Shown: positions 10,526 to 20,878, counted from the stretch's first letter. The stretch is 64,000 nt of DNA from Paralithodes platypus (GCA_032716605.1 CM064538.1:22923707-22987706); one strand, 5' to 3'. A program made the numbers and translations. The notes: generated by a model not told the origin, from the letters alone.

Positions 10526-10739
10526 CTACTTTGTCATCTGTTGTTGTCTTACGATTCCTTTAACTTTGTGTTCAATTTTATTATGTTACTGTAATTCAGA
10601 ATTCACTGGTGATTAAAATATAAACAAAAACAATAATAATAAAAATTATAATAAATAAATAAAAAAATAAACAAAACATGAATAGGACAAATCTCTATCT
10701 AAACCAATAGCAAATTTGGGTTGTTATTTACTGGACTTA

Positions 10740-11117
10740 TCAAGGGGGTCACCTGCTTTTTGTCTCTTTCTCTCCTTTTCTCTCTTTCTCTGGCTTGTAT
10801 CCATTCAGCCAACTGTTTTAAGACGTTTATCTCCATCCAGGTGTCGATTTCTTCCTGGTGAGCGATAGCGAACCAGCATTTTATGGAGAAATCCCTTCGC
10901 CGGAGATATTTTTCTATCGAAAAATGTACAAATTTAGATTGCTGTAAAAAACAAACATACATATATGCTGGCTCGCTACCGCTCGCCAGGAAAATATTGA
11001 CACCTGGATGGGGATAAACGTCTTAAAACAGTTGGCTGAATGGGGCCGAATGGATACAAGCCAGGGAAAGAGAGAAGAGGAGAGAAAGATAAAACAAAAG
11101 CCGGTGACCCCCCTTAA
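10740..11117. mobile_element. TTAA-type MITE family B, copy B1
   Basis: About 378 bp. Left edge TCAAGGGGGTCACCTGC (TTAA mutated to TCAA), right edge GGTGACCCCCCTTAA. The two halves are near-complementary: GGTGTCGATTTCTTCCTGG on the left against CCAGGAAAATATTGACACC on the right, so nearly the whole element can fold back on itself. Confidence 0.85.
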
Positions 11118-11275
11118 GGTTTACAGAATATAAACATCTTTGCTTCACTTTTATTTTCTATTTTTGTCTTCCATTTCCTTCTCCCTCTTGTGTGTTTGTA
11201 CGTAATATTGTCCCCTTTTCCTCCCGGTTTACTGGTTTATATATGTTTAATACTGAACACCTCTTGGTTTCCTGC
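11114..11275 (+). repeat. Direct repeat, left copy (partner at 11510-11672)
   Basis: The segment starting TTAAGGTTTACAGAATATAA and running through CTTGTGTGTTTGTACG and GGTTTATATATG is repeated at 11510-11672 with about 85-90% identity by eye. The left copy follows a family B MITE end and the right copy follows a family A MITE end. Confidence 0.75.
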
Positions 11276-11277
11276 AC

Positions 11278-11513
11278 TTAAGAAGGAAGGGTATATTTTT
11301 GGGGTCGATTTTGTCATATATATTATTATTTTAGTTTCCTCCCTAGGATCTCCATCAAATACAGGCTCGCTATAGCTCGTCAGGAAAAAAAAAAAAAAAA
11401 AAAAAAAAAAAGACACTTAAAATGCACGAAAGGTCTAAAAATTGACGAAGAAATGTGGCAAAACGTCTTAAAAAAGAAGGGGGACCAAAACAAAACGGCC
11501 AATCTCTCCTTAA
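11278..11513 (+). mobile_element. TTAA-type MITE family A, copy A3 (internally deleted)
   Basis: TTAA at both edges and recognisable family A blocks (TAGTTTCCTCCCTAGGATC, ACAGGCTCGCTATAGCTCG, GGGGGACCAAAACAAAACGG). The central hairpin region is deleted and an A tract occupies 11383-11411. Confidence 0.7.
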
Positions 11514-11672
11514 GGTTTACAGAAAATAATCATCTTTGCTTCACATTTTGTTTTCTATTTTCTCCATGTCCTCTTGTGTGTTTGTGCGCAATGTTGTCCC
11601 CTTCTCCGCCCCATTTACTGGTTTATATATGGTTATTACTGAGCACCTCTTGGTTTACTGCACTCATTTTTG
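11510..11672 (+). repeat. Direct repeat, right copy
   Basis: Partner of 11114-11275, starting TTAAGGTTTACAGAAAATAA and including GTTTATATATGGTTATTACTG. It shows that the locus was duplicated or that both MITEs entered two copies of one repeat. Confidence 0.75.
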
Positions 11673-11710
11673 TCTACGTGAAATATTTGAGACCTACAGT
11701 ATAAGTGATC

Positions 11711-11937
11711 ATATTTACTATAGTCTATTCGCTGTAAGTAGGCGAGAAATCATGACCTCTAACCTCTGTTACTCAAAAAGAGCTAGAGCAAATTGGCTGT
11801 TAATTTCCACATCTATTGCGTGACTTACTTACTCTTCCCAAATGGTAGAAATATTAGCTCGATTACTCTAGTCGCTTTTGAGTTACAGAGGTTAGAGGTC
11901 ATGATTTATTGCCTACTTACAGTGAATAGACTATAGT
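11711..11937. mobile_element. MITE family I: 62-bp inverted arms
   Basis: Left arm ACTATAGTCTATTCGCTGTA to ACCTCTGTTACTCAAAA and right arm TTTTGAGTTACAGAGGTT to GAATAGACTATAGT are complementary over about 62 bp. The loop carries AGTAATCGAGCTAATATTTC in reverse (reads GAAATATTAGCTCGATTACT), a block also present near 41240, 47580 and 63240. Confidence 0.75.
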
Positions 11938-12251
11938 TATATATGTTTATTACATATACATATGCCATATAAACATATGGTTTATGTAATAATAAAATGG
12001 CTTACTTAAGAATGGGAAAGGGATGGGACTTTTTTTTCTTTTTCTTTTCTTTTTCTGGGTAGAAGACCGACCATACGTAAGTTAGTTAAAATAAGACTTC
12101 AGAGGCTATCAACCCTTCTGGATTATTAATAAGTAACACCCCGTTCTTAACATTAATCATCAATTACAAATTACAATGTACTTCAATAAACTAATGCAAG
12201 CATATGGGATTCCCGGGTTTGATGTTTACGGCTCCAACTTCCTTTTGGCCT
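11938..12251. other. Unassigned spacer
   Basis: Moderately AT-rich unique sequence with a short T-rich run at 12030-12055. No ORF, inverted repeat or known element was recognised. Confidence 0.5.
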
Positions 12252-12472
12252 TTAACCCTCTCCGACATATGACGCGATTTTGAGCCTATTGGGGATACTT
12301 TAAAGCCTTTGTTACCATCAGGGGTATTTAGAAACCTTTAGTTTAGTTACTTCAACCTCTGCAGTTGTCTTTGAGTTAGCTGTGGGCAGAAAACTAATTA
12401 TATGAGTGAGAGAACTCTATTTCTTAATGCTAATCTGGCAATCTCTGCGTCATAAATGCGTGAAAGGGTTAA
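12252..12472. mobile_element. TTAACCC-type MITE, family F
   Basis: TTAA at both edges. Left end TTAACCCTCTCCGACATATG ACGC and right end GCGTCATAAATGCGTGAAAG GGTTAA form an imperfect inverted repeat of about 26 bp. The 221-bp element has no coding capacity. TTAA followed by CCC resembles piggyBac-type termini; the superfamily is inferred. Confidence 0.65.
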
Positions 12473-12535
12473 CTCTGAAGTGGTATTGTTATGCTCATCA
12501 CTTTTATTAATATTTCCAAAGTTCTATTGTATCGT

Positions 12536-12536
<1 letters not shown>

Positions 12537-12596
<60 letters not shown>
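12537..12596. repeat. TC microsatellite at the 5' junction of the CR1-like family 2 copy
   Basis: About 30 TC dinucleotides lead directly into LINE codons at 12597, so this is an element-target junction. Confidence 0.95.
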
Positions 12597-12597
<1 letters not shown>

Positions 12598-13499
12598 AGT
12601 GGGAGCCTGTCACTAGTGGAGTTCCACAGGGTTCAGTCCTTGGACCGGTCCTGTTTTTAATTTACATTAACGATATTGATGTAGGGGTAAACAACACCAT
12701 TTCCAAATTTGCCGACGATACAAAAATAGGAAATACAGTCCTGAACGAAGATGATAGAAATGCGTTGCAATCTGATTTAAACAAAATATCAGAGTGGTCG
12801 AAAAAATGGCAGATGCCCTTCAATGTCGATAAATGTCAGGTGCTGCAGGTTGGTAGCAGAAATATGAAATACAAATACGAAATGAATGGCAAACAAATAA
12901 AAACCGCAACGGTAGTAAAAGACCTAGGGGTACTAATATCTGAAAACCTAAAAACTTCCGACCAATGTATAGCAGCTGCAAATAAGGCAAACATAGCATT
13001 GGGCTTTATTAAACGAAAATTTACATATAAACATGAAAACGTAATAGTGCCACTGTTCAAAAGTATGGTGAGGCCCCACCTTGAATATGGTGTGCAGTTC
13101 TGGTCACCTTATCTGATCAAGGACATTGTAAGACTCGAGTCAGTACAGCGTAGAGCGACGAAGATGATACCCTCATTAAGAAATAAACCATATGAAGAAA
13201 GACTTAAACGATTGAACCTGTTCTCATTAAAAAAGAGGAGGTTGAGGGGTCAGCTTATTGAGTGCTTTAAGATACTAAAAGGTTTCGACAAAGTCGATGT
13301 AAATGCACTATTCACATTAAACAATACTAATCAAACTCGCGGAAATGGAATGAAATTAAAAACCAAAAAGGCAAACCTAGATGTCACAAAGAGTTTCTTC
13401 ACCTACAGTGTGGCGACAGAGTGGAATAAACTACCAGCGAGAGTGGTGGAGAGCGACACAATAAACGCTTTCAAGGGAAGGCTTGACCTCTATCTGTAG
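12597..13499 (+). CDS. CR1-like reverse transcriptase, C-terminal half, frame intact
   Basis: About 300 codons remain open, starting within the RT at VTSGVPQGSVLGPVLFLIYI and including FADDTKIG (catalytic box at 12708-12719), KWQMPFNVDKCQVLQVG, VVKDLGVLISENLK, MVRPHLEYGVQFWSP, ESVQRRATKMIPSLRNKPYE and the terminal TEWNKLPARVVESD. It differs throughout from the family 1 copies (about half the residues identical by eye). The N-terminal RT blocks and endonuclease are missing because of 5' truncation, so it is a fragment rather than a functional gene. The start codon of the open frame lies upstream in the microsatellite flank and is not meaningful. Confidence 0.8.
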
Positions 13500-13513
13500 A
13501 GGGCTAGAGTGAT

Positions 13514-13645
13514 ATGAAAAAAAAAAAAAAAAATTATGTAAGTGTATGTGTGTGCACTGTACAGTATGTGTATATATACTGTGTATATATATGTATGTAT
13601 GTATGTGTATGTGTGTATATGTGTGTACCGGTGTATATATGTATA

Positions 13646-13676
<31 letters not shown>

Positions 13677-13700
13677 GCATATATGCATATATAGTTTGTA
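13514..13700. repeat. A tract and TG/TA microsatellites in the LINE 3' UTR
   Basis: An A17 tract is followed by TGTATATA-type repeats, ending in an AT run near 13655-13676. Open frames on both strands here are repeat artefacts. Confidence 0.85.
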
Positions 13701-13757
13701 AGGCCAGACTGCCTAGTAAGGACCTTGAGGTCTGTGTATCTATGTAGCTCTATGTAG

Positions 13758-13789
<32 letters not shown>

Positions 13790-15697
13790 CTACTGTTGGA
13801 CCGTTAGTCGATGAAAATGGAGAATACACCAAAGACGAAGTACAAATGAGTAATGCCCTCAATACCTTCTTTGCATCAGTTTTTACAACGGAAGACCTCA
13901 GTGATATCCCTACACCATCGCCGATTCAGATTGATAATTCAGATGTTCTAAGCAATGTCACCGTTACAGAGAGAGAAGTATTGAATTGTTTAGATAAACT
14001 CAAGGTAAATAAAACGCCTGGACCTGATACAATCTCGCCTAGAGTTCTAAAGGAAGCTAAGGATGAGCTCTCCAAACCACTAACATTACTATTCAATAAA
14101 TCCTTGCAGTCTGGAACTATGCCTGATCAGTGGAAGCTAGCCAACGTAACACCGATATTAAAAAAAGGCAGCAAATCCCTACCCAGTAACTATCGTCCAA
14201 TTAGCTTAACCTCAGTTGTATGCAAAATGATAGAAACGGTCATAAGAGACAGACTCGTAAATCACTTAGAGGAAAATAACATACTTAAAGATACTCAACA
14301 CGGCTTTCGTAAAAAACGTTCCTGTTTAACAAACCTCTTAGACTTCTTCCACGATATCCTCAACCTCTACGATGAGAGTATAGCTGTAGATATTATATAC
14401 CTTGATTTTCAAAAGGCCTTTGACAAAGTTCCCCACAAACGTTTACTGCTAAAACTAAAAGCGCATGGAATACAAGACGGTGTGTTGAAATGGATAGAAA
14501 ATTGGCTCAGCGACAGAAAGCAAAGAGTAGTCATAAACGGTAAGGCATCTAAATGGACCACTGTAAGTAGCGGGGTACCCCAGGCATCCGTACTATGACC
14601 AATTTTCTTTCTAATTTACATCAACTACATAGATGAGGGTCTCACCTGTACAATCTCAAAATTTGCTGACGATACAAAAATTGCAAATAGCGTACTTTCA
14701 AAAGAACAAGTTGACGATATGCAACACAATCTAGATAAATTGTCATGTTGGGCCCAAATTTGGCAAATGAGTTTCAATGCGGATAAATGTAAAGTACTAC
14801 ATATCGGATACCTAAATGAGAAAGCAAACTATTCGATGAATGGCACTCGGCTTAAGAATGTAAACAGAGAAACCGATCTGGGAGTAACAATATCGAGTAA
14901 CCTAAAACCGAGTCAACAATGTTCAGAAGTTGTTAAGAAGGCAAACAAAATAATTGGCTTTATAGGCAGGTCATTTGAGCATAAATCCAAAGAAGTTATC
15001 CTAACCCTTTACAATTCCTTAGTCCGCCCTCTTCTGGAATACTGCGTTCAATCCTGGTGCCCTTATTACCAAAAAGATATAAACAAGCTAGAACGAGTTC
15101 AACGTAGAGTTACCAAAATGATACCTAGCCTAAAGAACAAACCATACGAAGAGCGTCTTAGAGAATTAAATCTATTTCCTTTAACCCAGCGCAGATTAAG
15201 AGGTGACTTAATTCAAGTGTTCGAAATCATCAAAGGCATCGACAATATGAACTGTAGTAAGTACTTCATTATCGACCAATCTAATTACACTCAGGGAAAC
15301 TGTTGCAAAATTATTGGTAAATCTTTTAACTCACACGAATCTAAGAATTTCTTCTTCAATCGAGTTGTCAACTTGTGGAATGGGCTTCCCCGAGACGTTA
15401 TAGACTGCAGCACCGTTGCTTCATTTAAACTCGGCCTAGACATATATCTCGCATCAAACCCGCGACTGACTGAGTTTGTAAATGAATAACTTTATTTTAT
15501 CCTCCCCTCAGTTACTAACCCATCTGTCCCCTACTAACTTCCTAATCCTGCCACGGACATTAGTTCCCTTTTCAATGTTCCCTTACCCACTCTAAACTAC
15601 TGTTTGGGCACTTGATCCTCAGTGTTTTGGAGGACAAGCAGCCTAGAAGGGTCACTAGACTGTTGTTGCTTGATTTCCTTTGTACTCCTTTGTACTC
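13790..15697 (+). mobile_element. CR1-like LINE, family 1, copy 2
   Basis: Starts just after a TC tract (13759-13784) near ACTGTTGGACCGTTAG and ends with two copies of TTTGTACTC-type sequence followed by more TC repeat. Includes most of the RT, lacks the endonuclease, and carries the complete family 3' UTR (ATCCTCAGTGTTTTGGAGGA). It is the second of two LINEs strung together by TC tracts. Confidence 0.85.
13816..15489 (+). pseudogene. CR1-like RT, family 1, copy 2
   Basis: First block (to 14598): NALNTFFASVFTTEDLSDIP, NKTPGPDTISPRVLKEAKDE, NYRPISLTSVVCKMIE, HGFRKKRSCLTNLLDFF, YLDFQKAFDKVPHKRLL and SSGVPQASVL, followed by a stop where other copies read LGPI (TGA at 14596-14598). The frame continues through the FADDTKI box to 15489: HNLDKLSCWAQIWQMSFNAD, TDLGVTISSNLKPSQQCSE, RPLLEYCVQSWCPYYQ and the terminal NLWNGLPRDVID. 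Only one nonsense codon is obvious, so this is one of the best preserved family 1 RT regions here. Two substitutions near the stop (PQAS for PQGS, and INYID for INDID) also affect conserved positions. Confidence 0.85.
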
Positions 15698-15699
15698 TC

Positions 15700-15810
15700 T
15701 CTCCTGCCTGCCATTGGAGATACGCAACATTAACTTTGTTGTTGCCCATTGTCTCACTCTCACTCACTCTCTCTTTCTCTCTCACTCTCACACACACACA
15801 CTCAGTCTGC

Positions 15811-15894
<84 letters not shown>

Positions 15895-15950
15895 TACACA
15901 CACACACACTCACACTGTCCGTCTATCTTGTGAGCTATATTGAGAGCTCT
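15700..15950. repeat. TC and CA microsatellite cluster
   Basis: TC tract at about 15813-15882 and CA tracts on both sides, right after the LINE 3' end. The long Leu-Ser frames in this stretch are artefacts. Confidence 0.9.
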
Positions 15951-16059
15951 TTATTCTTTTCCGTTGCAAACTCAAAGACTACAACGTCAGCTCATTACAG
16001 TGTTCAAAATACCGTACTTAATGAGTTTGACAATGTGGATTATAGCTAAATGTTTTGCC

Positions 16060-16440
16060 TCTCTCTCTCTCTCTCTTGCTTTGCTATCCTTTCCTTCCAC
16101 TGTACCTTACTCTCGGGTTAGCTATCTCTACTAGAATTAAGCCCTGACCACCTCTCTCTCTCTCTCTCTCTTTCTTTGCTATCCTTTCCTTCCACTGTAC
16201 CTTACTCTCGGGTTAGCTATCTCTACTAGAATTAAGCCCTGACCACCTCTCTCTCTCTCTCTCTACTTCTTTGCTATCCTTTCCTTCCACTGTACCTTAC
16301 TCTCGGGTTAGCTATCTCTACTAGAATTAAGTCCTGACCACCCCCCTCTCTCTCTCTCCTTCTTTCCTATCCTTTCCTTCCACTGTCCCTTACTCTCGGG
16401 TTAGCTATCTCTACTAGGATTAAGTCCTGGCCACCTCGCT
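16060..16440 (+). repeat. 95-bp minisatellite, 4 copies
   Basis: Units starting near 16081, 16176, 16271 and 16364 contain TTGCTATCCTTTCCTTCCAC, TCTCGGGTTAGCTATCTC and GAATTAAGCCCTGACCACC plus a CT tract. The last unit runs into CCTCGCTGGGATTGTAAG, resembling a LINE 3' UTR end. Confidence 0.85.
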
Positions 16441-16479
16441 GGGATTGTAAGATCTGTGTAGTTAGAGTATCTATGCAAA

Positions 16480-16800
16480 AACAAAAACAATTTTTTTTTT
16501 TTTTTTGTATCTATCTATCTATTTACCTATCTACTTACCTTACGTATCTACTTACCTATCTATCTCATTCCACTCACTCTCACACACTCTCTCTATCTCT
16601 CTTTATCTATCTATCTACCTACCTACAAATCTATCTCACTCTCACACACTCTCCCTCTCTCTCTCTTTGTTTAAGATGGTACTATTGTATGAACAGCCAT
16701 TGTATATTTAATGGAAATAAAATGAAAATGAATCTGAATCTGAATCTGAATCTCTCTCTATACTTATTTATCTACCTATCTCTCTCTCTCTCTGACCATC
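16480..16800 (+). repeat. TATC/TC microsatellites around a LINE 3' tail
   Basis: CTAT and ACCT repeats surround a short non-repetitive block (16672-16755) ending in AATGGAAATAAAATGAAAAT and four copies of GAATCT. Such a terminal short tandem repeat suggests the last bases of another CR1-group LINE. Confidence 0.5.
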
Positions 16801-17027
16801 GCCACCCCTCACCAAGTAAAGCTATATGACGTCAGTTTCAATGTTGCAAGTTGCACGGTAAAGTCCCAGTCTATTGCACCAACTGAACTTAACCAATATG
16901 CTAGACTGCCTTCAGGGGAGACTTGCATTGGTTCATATATATATATATATATATATACATATATATACTGTATATATATATATATATATATAATTATATA
17001 TTAGTAAAGCAAGGTAATACATTTTCT
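16801..17027. other. Unassigned spacer with AT microsatellite
   Basis: Unique sequence to about 16935, then AT repeats with a central CTGTATAT. No gene seen. Confidence 0.6.
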
Positions 17028-17515
17028 TTAACCCTTAATTAGCGGCTCACCACATAAGTCGAGTTAAATAAAGCTGGACTATGTGGCGGCGCTCGACATA
17101 ACTCGAGTGGCAATTTCAGCACGTAATGTTGCTGAGAGAGAGAGACAAGTGGTGGCAGGAGAGTAGCGAGCGTATGACTGCTCCAGACCACCGCGGCGAA
17201 CATACTGACACGAATCCCAGCTCCCTCCTCCCTCTCTCACTCGCTATATAAGGAATTATATCGGGAAAGTGGCTAATTACATGCTTTTTGCACTCGCGTT
17301 GCACGGTTATTGCAAGAAAACTAGCCATCATAAAAGGATCGTTATGGTGTCATTCGAAAGCTCTGTTTATGCCCTTTCAGGGATAGGTACTTGTTTTACG
17401 TTCTGGGTCTTATTTAGGCATGAAAATGATCACGTAAACAGCCCTATTTTGGCTAAAAACACCCCGCTGGGCGGTACATATAAATAAACCGCATAGGCCG
17501 CTCGTAAGGTGTTAA
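17028..17515. mobile_element. TTAACCC-type MITE-like element (family M)
   Basis: TTAA at both edges. Left TTAACCCTTAATTAGCGGC and the complement of the right end, TTAACACCTTACGAGCGGC, match at most positions. About 488 bp. An open frame at 17269-17487 (72 codons) shows no recognisable motif. The right TTAA coincides with the outer edge of the Penelope structure. Confidence 0.45.
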
Positions 17516-17639
17516 TACATACGAGGTTGAAAGAAATGGCAATTTCTACGTTGGAAATTTTATTATTCAAAGTTTCCAGGTCTCTGATGAGTTTTCGCTG
17601 GGTGGCAGGAAGTAGATGAATGAGATTAGCAAAATTCAT
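17514..17639 (-). pseudogene. Penelope-like ORF start, truncated (minus copy)
   Basis: On the minus strand an ATG at 17639 opens MNFANLIHLLPATQRKL and DLETLNNKISNVEIAISFNL before the element similarity ends near 17514. The same start occurs in the plus copy at 20680. It resembles the N-terminal region of Penelope-like proteins by position only. Confidence 0.5.
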
Positions 17640-17683
17640 GGTGATACAGGGTTACATTAATGTACATGATGATACAGGCTATA

Positions 17684-17717
17684 CAACGCGTTTCACTGGA
17701 CAACCAGCATTATCAAG
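17684..17717 (-). ncRNA. Degenerate hammerhead-ribozyme-like motif (minus Penelope copy)
   Basis: Read on the minus strand: TTGATAA, then a stem GCTGG with loop TTGT and CCAGT, then GAAAC GCGTTGT. It aligns with the hammerhead core CTGATGA-stem II-GAAA, but two core bases differ (C to T, G to A), so it is probably inactive. Penelope-like terminal repeats are known to carry minimal hammerheads. Confidence 0.35.
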
Positions 17718-17852
17718 TAAGGATAGAATGATATAAAAGGTAAACAGGAAGGGTATATATAGAGGGTGGAGGATCAGAGGAGGCGAAAATCAGGGGGCAA
17801 AAATCTGCTATTGGTGGAGGGGTATTCTAGGAGTGTTAAAGAGAGATCCGCG

Positions 17853-18770
17853 TCACGCAGGCGCACTGGATGCGGGAAGGTGGTGGTCGGTTGGCGGGGT
17901 CGAAGCTGATTGGCTGCGTATCGAGGGGAGTGGCCAAAGTTGCGTAGTACGTGTGGCGCCGGCAGAAGACGAAGCTGAAGGAGGTAGCGCGGGGGGCTGC
18001 GTCAAGGGCACCGGGGGGCGAGGGGGGGCGTTAGGTCCTGTAGGATAGTGCCTTTTGGAAGAAGGAAGGATCTGAAGGTCCAGAGTTTGGTTGTTGATGT
18101 TAGGATGTAAGGCTTGGATATATAACGCTTCGAGTATAGGTAATCTCCTTGGGTCACTTTCTTTATCGAGTATGGTGGTGTGTTTCTCTATCTCATTGCG
18201 TGTGAGGTGGGGGTGGTTAGGGGTGAGATAGTGGTCTTTGATGGCTCCAGCCTGAAGGTGAAGAGTTAACCGACGTGAAAGACGAGTCTGCGTCATGCCA
18301 ATATAGGAATGAGGTCCACAGTCCTCATAATTACAGGTATGTTGGTAAATGACGTGATCGTCGGTCATCGGGCTCTTTATCTTGGTGGAAGCTGGTTTGT
18401 TGCGGAGAACGAGGTTGGAGGTCTTGGGAGATTTGTAATAAATTATTAATTTGATTTTGTTTTCCGGGTTGGTTGGGTGGACATGCTTGGAGATTATTTC
18501 TTTTAAGACGGCCTCGTCATTTCTGTGTTCAGAGGACATAAAATTGCGGTAGAAGATCTTAATTTCATTGGGGGGGGGGGGGGGGGGGGGTCAATGTTGG
18601 GAGGGTTTGGGTGTACCATTTTTCAAGATGGTGGTTGATGGTGCTGGAGATGTCGGAGTTGGAGTATCCGTTATTCACTAAAACTTGGGATAGTCTTTCT
18701 AGTTCCTGGTGGGTGTCGGCCCAGGTAGAGCAGTGCGTGAGGGCTCTCCTTACATAAGCGGAGATGGAGG
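17853..18770 (-). pseudogene. Penelope-like C-terminal part with GIY-YIG endonuclease (minus copy)
   Basis: The minus frame contains SISAYVRRALTHCSTWADTH, LERLSQVLVNNGYSNSDIS, then after a poly-C expansion IKIFYRNFMSSEHRND and the endonuclease: SYIGMTQTRLSRRLTLH with LPILEALYIQ further on. GIY-YIG nucleases supply the nick in Penelope-like transposition. The frame is broken by a run of 21 G on the plus strand at 18570-18590, where the other copy has only 7. This copy lacks the nonsense codon that the plus copy has at 19626-19628. The RT is absent through 5' truncation. Confidence 0.85.
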
Positions 18771-20282
18771 GGTCCACCTTAAAAAACTCGTCGGAGAATA
18801 CACCCCTGGTTATGCGTACGGAACCATCAAAACGCACAAACCTGGGAACACCCTCCGCCCCATCATCTCCCAGATCCCCACTGCCACCTACCAGATCGCC
18901 AAGGCCCTGAACAACCTCCTCACCCCCTACGTGCCCAGCCAATACAACCTTAACTCAGCCCACGATTTCTTGGAAATTTTACAAGACGCCCCCCGGAACA
19001 ACAACCACACAATCGCCTCCCTCGACGTAGAAAGCCTGTTCACCAACGTGCCAGTGGATAGAACCATTGACATGATTCTACGTCGAATTTACCATTGCCC
19101 TGATACACCAACACTGGACATCCCGGAGAAGGCCCTGAAAATACTGCTGGAGCTATGTACCAAGGAGGCCCCCTTCCTTTGCCCCCGGGGCAACATGTAC
19201 AAGCAGATAGACGGTGTGGCAATGGGCAGCCCCCTAGGAGTTCTTTTTGCGAACTTTTTATGGGTACCATCGAGGAAGAGCTCCTAGCTGCCCAACGACC
19301 TGCCGTCTACTGTAGATACGTGGATGACATCTTCCTGCAAATCAAGGACCTCCACGAACTACAGGAACTCCAGCGTCGCTTCATGACCTCCTCCGGACTT
19401 AACTTCACCTTTGAAAAATCAAACAATGGACAACTCCCCTTCCTTGACATCCTCGTAGCTCTGAACGACCATGGGTTCAAAACCACCGTCTACACTAAAT
19501 CAACTAACACAGGACAATGTCGCAACGGCGATAGTGAATGCCCCCGCCGTTATCTTCTATCCTCCATCTCCGCTTATGTAAGGAGAGCCCTCACGCAATG
19601 CTCTACCTGGGCCGACACCCACCAGTAACTAGAAAGACTATCCCAAGTTTTAGTGAATAACGGATACTCCAACTCCGACATATCCAGCACCATCAACCAC
19701 CATCTTGAAAAATGGTACACCCAAAGCCCTCCCAACATTGACCCCCCCAATAAAATTAAGATCTTCTACCGCAATTTTATGTCCTCTGAACACAAAAATG
19801 ACGAGGCCGTCTTAAAAGAAAAAATCTCCAAGCATGTCCACCCAACCAACCCGGAAAACAAAATCAAATTAATCATTTATTACAAATCCCCCAAGACCTC
19901 CAACCTCGTTCTCCGCAACAAACCAGCTTCCACCAAGATAAAGAGCCCGATGACCGACGATCACGTCATTTACCAACATACCTGTAATTATGAGGACTGT
20001 GGACCTCATTCCTATATTGGCATGACGCAGACTCGTCTTTCACGTCGGTTAACTCTTCACCTTCAGGCTGGAGCCATCAAAGACCACTATCTCACCCCTA
20101 ACCACCCCCACCTCACACGCAACGAGTTAGAGAAACACACCACCATACTCGATAAAGAAAGTGACCCAAGGAGATTACCTATACTCGAAGCGTTATATAT
20201 CCAAGCCTTACATCCTAACATCAACAACCAAACTCTGGACCTTCAGATCCTTCCTTCTGCCAAAAGGCACTATCCTACATGA
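18771..20282 (+). pseudogene. Penelope-like RT and GIY-YIG endonuclease (plus copy)
   Basis: RT blocks in order: YGTIKTHKPGNTLRPIISQ, ASLDVESLFTNVPVDRT, KQIDGVAMGSPLGVLFANF and the YVDD box at 19317-19328. The frame shifts by one base near 19260, where an extra T lies in a T run. A TAA at 19626-19628 interrupts just before LERLSQVLVNN. The C-terminal part holds a CNYEDC pair and the GIY-YIG core SYIGMTQTRL, with Arg and Glu positions (RRL, ILEALYI) at the expected spacing. It is 5' truncated inside the fingers of the RT. RT plus GIY-YIG in this order is diagnostic of canonical Penelope elements. Confidence 0.9.
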
Positions 20283-20601
20283 CCTAACGCCCCCCCCTCG
20301 CCCCCCGGTGCCCTTGACGCAGCCCCCCGCGCTACCTCCTTCAGCTTCATCTTCTGCCGGCGCCACTCGTTCTACGCAACTTAGGCCACGCCCCTCGACA
20401 CGCAGCCAATCAGCTTCGACCCCGCCAACCGACCACCACCTTACCGCATCCAGGGCGCCTGCGTGACGCGGATCTCTCTTTAACACTCCTAGAATACCCC
20501 TCCACCAATAGCAGACTTTTGCCCCCTGATTTTCGCCTCCTCTGATCCTCCACCCTCTATATATACCCTTCCTGTTTACCTTTTATATCATTCTATCCTT
20601 A

Positions 20602-20635
20602 CTTGATAATGCTGGTTGTCCAGTGAAACGTGTCT
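20602..20635 (+). ncRNA. Degenerate hammerhead-ribozyme-like motif (plus Penelope copy)
   Basis: Same arrangement as the minus copy: TTGATAA, stem GCTGG/CCAGT, GAAAC, GTGTC, with the same two core changes. It lies in the non-coding segment downstream of the endonuclease ORF, where the terminal repeat is expected. Confidence 0.35.
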
Positions 20636-20679
20636 TATATCCTGTATCATCATATACATTAATGTAACCCTGTACCACC

Positions 20680-20807
20680 ATGAATTTTGCTAACCTCATT
20701 CATCTACTTCCTGCCACCCAGCAAAAACTCATCAGAGACCTGGAAACTTTGAATAATAAAATTTCCAACGCAGAAATTGCCATTTCTTTCAACCTCGTAT
20801 GTATTAA
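20680..20807 (+). pseudogene. Penelope-like ORF start, truncated (plus copy)
   Basis: ATG at 20680-20682 opens MNFANLIHLLPATQQKL, matching the minus-strand frame that starts at 17639. The sequence ends in an AT microsatellite. This suggests that the 3' terminal repeat was once joined to the 5' end of a tandem copy. Confidence 0.5.
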
Positions 20808-20810
20808 AGA

Positions 20811-20832
20811 ATATATATATATATATATACAG

Positions 20833-20878
<46 letters not shown>

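Larger units (their letters stand above)
12597..13758 (+). mobile_element. CR1-like LINE, family 2 (5' truncated)
   Basis: The 3' half of a LINE begins abruptly after TC repeats. The RT part is open to a TAG at 13497-13499. A 3' UTR with an A tract (13517-13533), TG/TA microsatellite, GGCCAGACTGCCTAGTAAGG and finally two copies of TATGTAGCTC follows. The element ends directly against another TC tract. The terminal short tandem repeat is characteristic of CR1-group 3' ends. Confidence 0.85.
17512..20807. mobile_element. Penelope-like retroelement, two copies in head-to-head inverted arrangement
   Basis: A minus-strand copy (17512-18770) and a plus-strand copy (18771-20807) meet head to head. 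Their shared 3' parts form inverted arms of about 1.25 kb: TTAATACATACGAGG on the left against CCTCGTATGTATTAA on the right. The plus copy extends further 5' and holds the RT. After the coding end each copy runs through a non-coding segment into MNFANLIHLLPA codons, the start of another reading frame, as expected when the 3' terminal repeat is joined to the beginning of a tandem neighbour. Penelope elements are known for such partial, inverted and tandem copies. Confidence 0.85.

Noticed and set aside
17269..17487. 72-codon ORF with hydrophobic start
   Set aside because: Lies inside a MITE-like element, no recognised motif, length within chance expectation.
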